A stretch of 64,000 nucleotides of DNA from Phocoena phocoena (lineage: Eukaryota; Chordata; Mammalia; Artiodactyla; Phocoenidae): the NCBI RefSeq assembly GCF_963924675.1, contig NC_089235.1, forward strand, positions 64,228,220 through 64,292,219, written 5' to 3'. Below are positions 58,871-64,000 of the stretch, one piece after another; the stretch's first letter is position 1; every line of letters begins with the position of its first letter. A program made the position numbers and the translations under genes. Under the pieces are notes generated by a model. The model was not told the origin of the DNA, searched no databases, and saw only the letters and a program-made list of their open reading frames with translations.

Positions 58871-59239
58871 AGGAAATCCAAAGTTCAGAGGAGTTAAGTT
58901 TGAGGTGCTTGCTGTTCACCCAAGAAGAAATGACAAACATACAACTGGATATATGAAGTGTACAAAACTCTGAAGAAAGGTCCAGACCGGAGACCGATTT
59001 TGAGATCTATGTTAATATATAAAGTCTTGCAATGGGTGGGATCATCTCATAAGCATGTAAAGGTAACTGTTACAGAGAAGAGAGGAAACCTGCTTTTGAG
59101 CTTAGATGAATAGCAATAATTTTTTAGCTTTTCAGATATATTGACTTCTAGATGATACAAAGAAGAAATGTTTATCTAAGTATTCTAAGTCTCTTTTATA
59201 ATTATTTCTGAACATAAAATAGCATTTGAGGAATTTTGT
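58871..59239. other. Unique or diverged L2 sequence
   Basis: The L2 may continue here (GAGGTGCTTGCTGTTCACCC), but the match fades. No gene is seen. Confidence 0.35.
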
Positions 59240-59480
59240 ATCATATACTATACCAAGTGTTTTCCATGACTTTCTTTCTCACAGTAATGTTATCAATAAT
59301 GTAATACTATTACCCTGAACACACAGATAAAGAGATTAAGAAAAATTACTTATAATTGTTCAACTAATATGAAAACAACTGGAATTAAACATACGAATTA
59401 TATAATTCAAGAATTCCACTTCACCACTAAGCTAATCACTTCTTTTAACTAATTTTTCTGAGTAATTTTATATAACCCTT
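59240..59480 (-). repeat. MIR-like fragment, antisense
   Basis: ACACAGATAAAGAGATTAAG and ACTGGAATTAAACATACG suggest an antisense MIR, heavily diverged. Confidence 0.45.
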
Positions 59481-61734
59481 ACAACTTCCTGGTAAAGTTG
59501 GAACTACTACAGATACAGATTTTAAAACTTTAAAGCTCACAAATGGTATGTAATTTTCCAAGTGCATAGTATCAGCACTGAAGAGAATATTTGCCACAGT
59601 GATACAGTTTATCCATACACAATTAGGCAAAGACTTTGGCAGTTATTAGAAAATAAGCACTATAGATTGCAGGTACATCCAAGACAATGTACCTTGGTTC
59701 ATAATCCAAGGACAGTGAATTATGATTAAATAAGTGAGGTTTCATCCTACCTCTTTATTAGCAGAACATTCAAAGGCCTACTACCTATGTGTCTTAGTGA
59801 TATAAACAAAGGTTCTTTTATAAACCTAAGTATTTACGTATCTCCCTGGTTTACAAAGCACTACTATATTCATATGATTTGAACACAACTTCACTCTTTA
59901 CTCTCAGCAATGGAAGCAATGAAGGAACAAAGAAAGGGAGGGAGGAAAAAAGGGAGGAATGGAAGGAAGGAAAAAGAAAGGCTTGTGTTTCTTTGATTAA
60001 AAGCTTCATCCATATCCCTTCCTGGTAATAATAATCCAGCTTCGCTTAATACAATACAATGTTTCTCAAGGAAACATGAAAAATGGGCATTGTTCAGTAA
60101 TAAAAAACTCATCAAAAGGGTTGTTTTGTCTGTTGAAAGCCAAATAACCAGCTGATGAATGAATTCTTCAGATCCCCGTTATTTACTTAGGCATTGTATA
60201 GATGGGTGATCTTATTCCTTTTGAAGTTTCAGCTTCAAACAGCATCAATTTTTTTTCAGTTTCTTAAGAAAATATATTTACCTTAATTTGTAAAAAACCA
60301 AGTGGGTGAAATTTTGTAACACGCCTGGAAACAAGGGAAACAACAACAGATTGGGAAATCCCTGGTGTAGCTGCAGCCTGAATCACTCAGTTGTTTTTGC
60401 TGTTGGGTAGCCATGGCCTTCAGGGCCAGTGATGGATGAGTGATGGAGTCAGCCCGATTCTGTACAAAATCCATGCTTGAAGTGGCAGCCAAGGTCAAAA
60501 GACAAAGCTGGCTGGATCTCTGCACCTAGCGTACTGTTCCTGTTTTTTCAGAGACTCTGGGGAGGGCCTTCAATGTGGGGGGCCAGGCTTATCAACCTAT
60601 CCTTTTCCTACTCCCCCACTCAACACACATTGTTACCTCATTTCCATAACAAACTCATACTTTCTGATTACCACGTCAAGTATGCTGCCCAGGTTCAGTG
60701 CCAGGGTAGAAAAAGTAATTTTGTTTGGCTGGGTTAATATGAACCTATTCAAAAAGTCCACAAAACAAATGCAGTCTGATTCTCCCCATTCTTTTTCTTC
60801 CCAGTCCTGTTTACCGAGAAGTATACTTTGGCTCAAATGTGTATTAACAAGGAAATCTATGTTTGTAGTGACCTGCTCTGAATGGGTCCCATTCTTACTG
60901 AAATTCTTCTACCATAACAAAGGAAAAAAATCCTGATAGGTTCGAGAGAGTAATTCATAGAGGAAGATGTGCTGACAGCTCCGAATGAATAGCTTTCCTC
61001 CTCTAGGGCTCCAACTTCAGTAGGCCCCCAGGCTCAGGGAACTTATTCACTCACTAGAATCCCAGAACGGCACTCACATCCAACCAAATCCTGGAAGTGA
61101 TTAGAGAAGAGACCTCTTTCCTGAAAAAGCAGCCTTTCAATTAGCTACACACAGGGTTTTCTGAGGGGTTTTTTTGTTTTGTTTTGTTTTTTAAACTAGG
61201 GAGTAGAGAAAGATGGAATTTCACACTCTGGGTTTTAATAAGTCTCTGATTCTTCTATCTACAATGGCTTCCTGTATTCTGTGCAGGATGAGACAAATGG
61301 AGCTGCCATGTTGGAATAGTTATGAGCTATTCAAGAGCAGACCAAAGGCGTGGAGCCTATAATGAACTGGGATCAGTTATCACCGAGATGTTGTTTATCA
61401 TGACAACAAAGCAGAGGGACAGAGGATACATACAAAATATTAGAGTCATTTTCCTGGATGGGGAGAAGTCAGTCCTGGATTCAAGTCCTATATATTGTTG
61501 ATAAATCTGGTCACACATGACAGTGTGTTAAGATTATCCAAGCCTTAGCACAAGGAAGAAAAACTGAAGGCTCCTTGCTGAGTCTAGGCTGCTGGATTTT
61601 CATTTATTTTATCATTTAATTTTTGTCCTACATGCTCTTTAAAACATAAATTTGAATGCTTTAATGTAGTAATATCTTTCTATCCTCCTCAGGCCCCACC
61701 ACTTGCTTTTGGATTTCACCCATCCCACTACACA
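59481..61734. other. Unique sequence with a GGAA-rich tract at 59922-59981
   Basis: The tract consists of GGAA/GGGA units. The remaining 2 kb shows no gene or named repeat. A (GTTTT)n run lies at 61168-61190. Confidence 0.45.
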
Positions 61735-61910
61735 TCCATTAAGTAAACTTTTACTAAACATCTACTATGTGTCTGGCACTATTGTAGGCACTGGGCTTTC
61801 AGCCAGCAATCAAAAAATAGGCAAAATCTCTTCTCTCACGGAACTCACATTCCAGCAGAGAGAGGTGGGAAGAGGAGAGAAAATAAGAAAAAAAGTAATG
61901 TATCAGACAG
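61735..61910 (+). repeat. L2 3'-end fragment
   Basis: AACATCTACTATGTGTCTGG, CTATTGTAGGCACTGGG and CTCACGGAACTCACATTCCA fit the L2 3' end well. Confidence 0.82.
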
Positions 61911-62384
61911 TGAAAGTATGGCAGAAAAAAAACAGAGCGAACACAGTAGACAAGTGTTGCAAAGAAAGATAGGGTTGTGAAAAACTGACAGACACACACA
62001 CCCAAACATACGTTCACCTGTTCCACAATGAGCCTCAAATCCCTCTATCTACAACGCAAAAGAAAATACCAAAAGCAAATCATCTTCCTGCAATTCACAG
62101 GAACAGAACTTTCATTTCTTACCAGTTTATTTATATAACAAATAATCCAACTAAAGTCCCCTACTTTCCAAGAACTTACCATGAAAGACATATTTCCACT
62201 GGCAGAGAGATGGGAGGAATCAAGGCAAGAGTGAGTATCAGAATAATATACAGATTTTTGCTTTGTTTTTCATCCTTGGGCTTTAACTTAAAGACTTCTC
62301 TATTGAAATAACTTGTCTTGTGAAGTCAGATATAAAAATATCATGTTCCCACTTATTCCAACCTCTTATCTAAATGATGCCCAT
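61911..62384. other. Unique sequence, no gene seen
   Basis: No feature apart from a short ACACACAC stretch at 61993-62000. Confidence 0.4.
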
Positions 62385-63891
62385 TTATAAAGGGAACCTA
62401 CCTCAACATAATAAAGGCCATATATGACAAACCCACATCAAACATCATACTCAATGGTGAAAAACTGAAAGCATTTCCACTAAGATCAGGAACAAGACAA
62501 GGATGTCCACCCTCACCACTGTTATTCAACATATTTTTGGAAGTCCTAGCCACAGCAATCAGAGAAGAAATAGAAATAAAATGAATACAAATTGGAAAAG
62601 AAGAAGTAAAACTGTCACTGTTTGCAGATGACATGATACTATACATAGAAAATCCTAAAGATGCCACCAGAAAACTTCTAGAACTAATCAATGAATTTTG
62701 TAAGGTTGCAGGATACAAAATTAATGCACAGAAACCTCTGGCATATACTAACAATGAAAAAATCCGAAAGAAATTAAGGAAACGATCCCATTTACCATTG
62801 CAACAAAAAGAATAAAATACCTAGGAGTAAACCTACCTAAGGAGGTGAAAGGCTTGTACTCAGAAAACTATAAAACACTGATGAAAGAAATCAAAGATGA
62901 CATAAACAGATGGAGAAATATATCATGTTCTTGGATTAGAAGAATCAATATTGTGAAAATGACTCTACTACCCAAAGCAATCTACACATTCAATGCAATC
63001 CCTATCAAACTACCACTGACATTCTTCACAGAATTAAAACAAAAAATTTTACAACTCGTATGGAAACACAAAAGACCCTGAATAGCCAAAGCAATCTTAA
63101 AAACAGAGCTGGAGGAATCAAGCTCCCTGACTTCAGACTACACTACAAAGCTACAGTAATCAAGACAGTATGGTACTGGTGCAAAAACAGAAATATAGGT
63201 CAATGGTACAGGATAGAAAGCCCAGATATAAACCCATGCACATATGGTTACCTTATCTCTGATAAAGGGGGCAAGAACACACAATAGAGAAAAGACAGCA
63301 TCTTCAATAAGTGGTGCTGGGAAAACTGGACAGCTACATGTGAAAGAATGAAATTAGAACACTACCTAACACCATACACAAAAATAAACTCCAAATGGAT
63401 TAATGACCTAAATGTAAGACCGGACACTATAAAACTCTTAGAGGAAAACATAGGCAGAGCACTCTTGGACATAAATCACATCAAGATCTTTTTTGACCCA
63501 TCTCCTAGAGTAATGAAAATAAAAACAAAAATAAACAAATAGGAACTAATTAAACTTAAAAGCTTTTGAACAGCAAAGGAAACCATAAACAATATGAAGA
63601 GACAACCCTCAGAATGGGAGAAAATATTTGCAAATGGAACAATGGAAAAAGGATTAATCTCCGAAATGTGCAAACAGCTCATGGAGCTCAATATCAAAAG
63701 AAATAACAATTCAATTAAAAAATGGGTGGAAGACCTAAATAGACATTTCACCAAAGAAGACATACAGATGGCCAAGAGGCACATGAAGCGATGCTCAAAA
63801 TCACTACTCATTAGAGAAATGCAAATCAAAACTACAATGAGGTATCACCTCACACCAGTCAGAATGGCCATCATCAAAACATCTACACACA
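62385..63891 (+). mobile_element. 5'-truncated L1, interrupted by a SINE; continues past the window
   Basis: The element starts within the reverse transcriptase region at about 62390 and keeps the order of the other L1s up to the SINE at 63892. Its 3' end lies outside the window, so its target duplication cannot be checked. Confidence 0.9.
62390..63891 (+). pseudogene. L1 ORF2 fragment (reverse transcriptase to C terminus), disrupted
   Basis: FADD lies at 62621-62632 in a frame opening to [11 protein letters not shown]. Further ORF2 pieces follow at 62845-63081, 63060-63287 and 63348-63542, each ended by a stop or frameshift. An in-frame TGA occurs at 62581-62583 and a TAG at 63284-63286. 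The SINE insertion cuts the fragment before the cysteine-rich end. Confidence 0.88.
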
Positions 63892-64000
63892 GGGCTTCCC
63901 TGGTGGCACAGTGGTTGAGAGTCCGCCTGCTGATGCAGGGGACACGGGTTTGTGCCCCAGTCCAGGAAGCTCCTACATGCTGCGGAGCAGCTGGGCCCAT
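63892..64000 (+). mobile_element. Cetacean SINE (CHR family), cut by the window end
   Basis: Begins GGGCTTCCCTGGTGGCACAG and follows the CHR body for 109 bases. It lies within the L1 and so postdates it. Confidence 0.93.

Noticed and set aside
60353..60385. GGGAAATCCCTGGTGTAGCT as a SINE head
   Set aside because: The similarity stops after about 20 bases, with no body or tail.

Overview
The window is mammalian nuclear DNA, almost certainly from a cetacean. The clearest indication is at least eight tRNA-derived SINE insertions. They open with GGGCTTCCCTGGTGGCGCAG and carry the body typical of the whale/dolphin CHR family. They sit alongside artiodactyl-type L1 elements and ancient mammalian repeats (MIR, L2, MER5, MER20, MLT1, Tigger). 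No host protein-coding exon, rRNA, tRNA gene or CRISPR array could be supported. The window reads as an intergenic region or a large intron filled with transposable elements.

The most notable object is a 3.5-kb endogenous retrovirus at 472-3987. Its two 349-bp LTRs differ at one position and it is flanked by a perfect 6-bp target duplication (ATCAGT). It has a perfect tRNA-Lys1,2 primer binding site, a splice donor, a betaretrovirus-like gag (MA, a PPPSY late motif, a coiled coil, CA with the major homology region), two zinc knuckles displaced into another frame, a gag-pro type GGGAAAC heptamer, an env-type splice acceptor, a 43-residue signal-peptide-like ORF, an unassigned 355-nt segment and a polypurine tract. 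Protease, polymerase and nearly all of envelope are missing. It looks like a young, non-autonomous, gag-bearing element that must have been copied in trans.

Region by region: 4-6 kb holds an old Tigger DNA transposon with a decayed transposase. 6.6-12.8 kb is a full-length but dead L1 with both target duplications. 14-15 kb has a hAT element and an antisense L1 tail. 19.0-19.9 kb has two SINEs in inverted orientation. 21.1-23.2 kb is a cluster of an L1 tail, an older SINE and an old L1. 23-31 kb carries MER5, L2, MIR, MLT1, MER20 and L1 fragments and one SINE. 33.5 kb has a short antisense SINE. 37.4-38.5 kb contains an exact 189-bp direct duplication that is not an obvious transposon. 40-53 kb is mostly unique DNA with L2, MIR and Tigger relics, two SINEs and a 123-bp L1 tail with a 16-bp duplication. 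54.2-58.9 kb is an L2 split by a 3.8-kb L1. The window ends in another L1, itself interrupted by a SINE at 63892.

Nothing here forms a host operon or pathway. The only parts that work together are those inside each mobile element. Subfamily names and the boundaries of old repeats are recognised by eye and are approximate.
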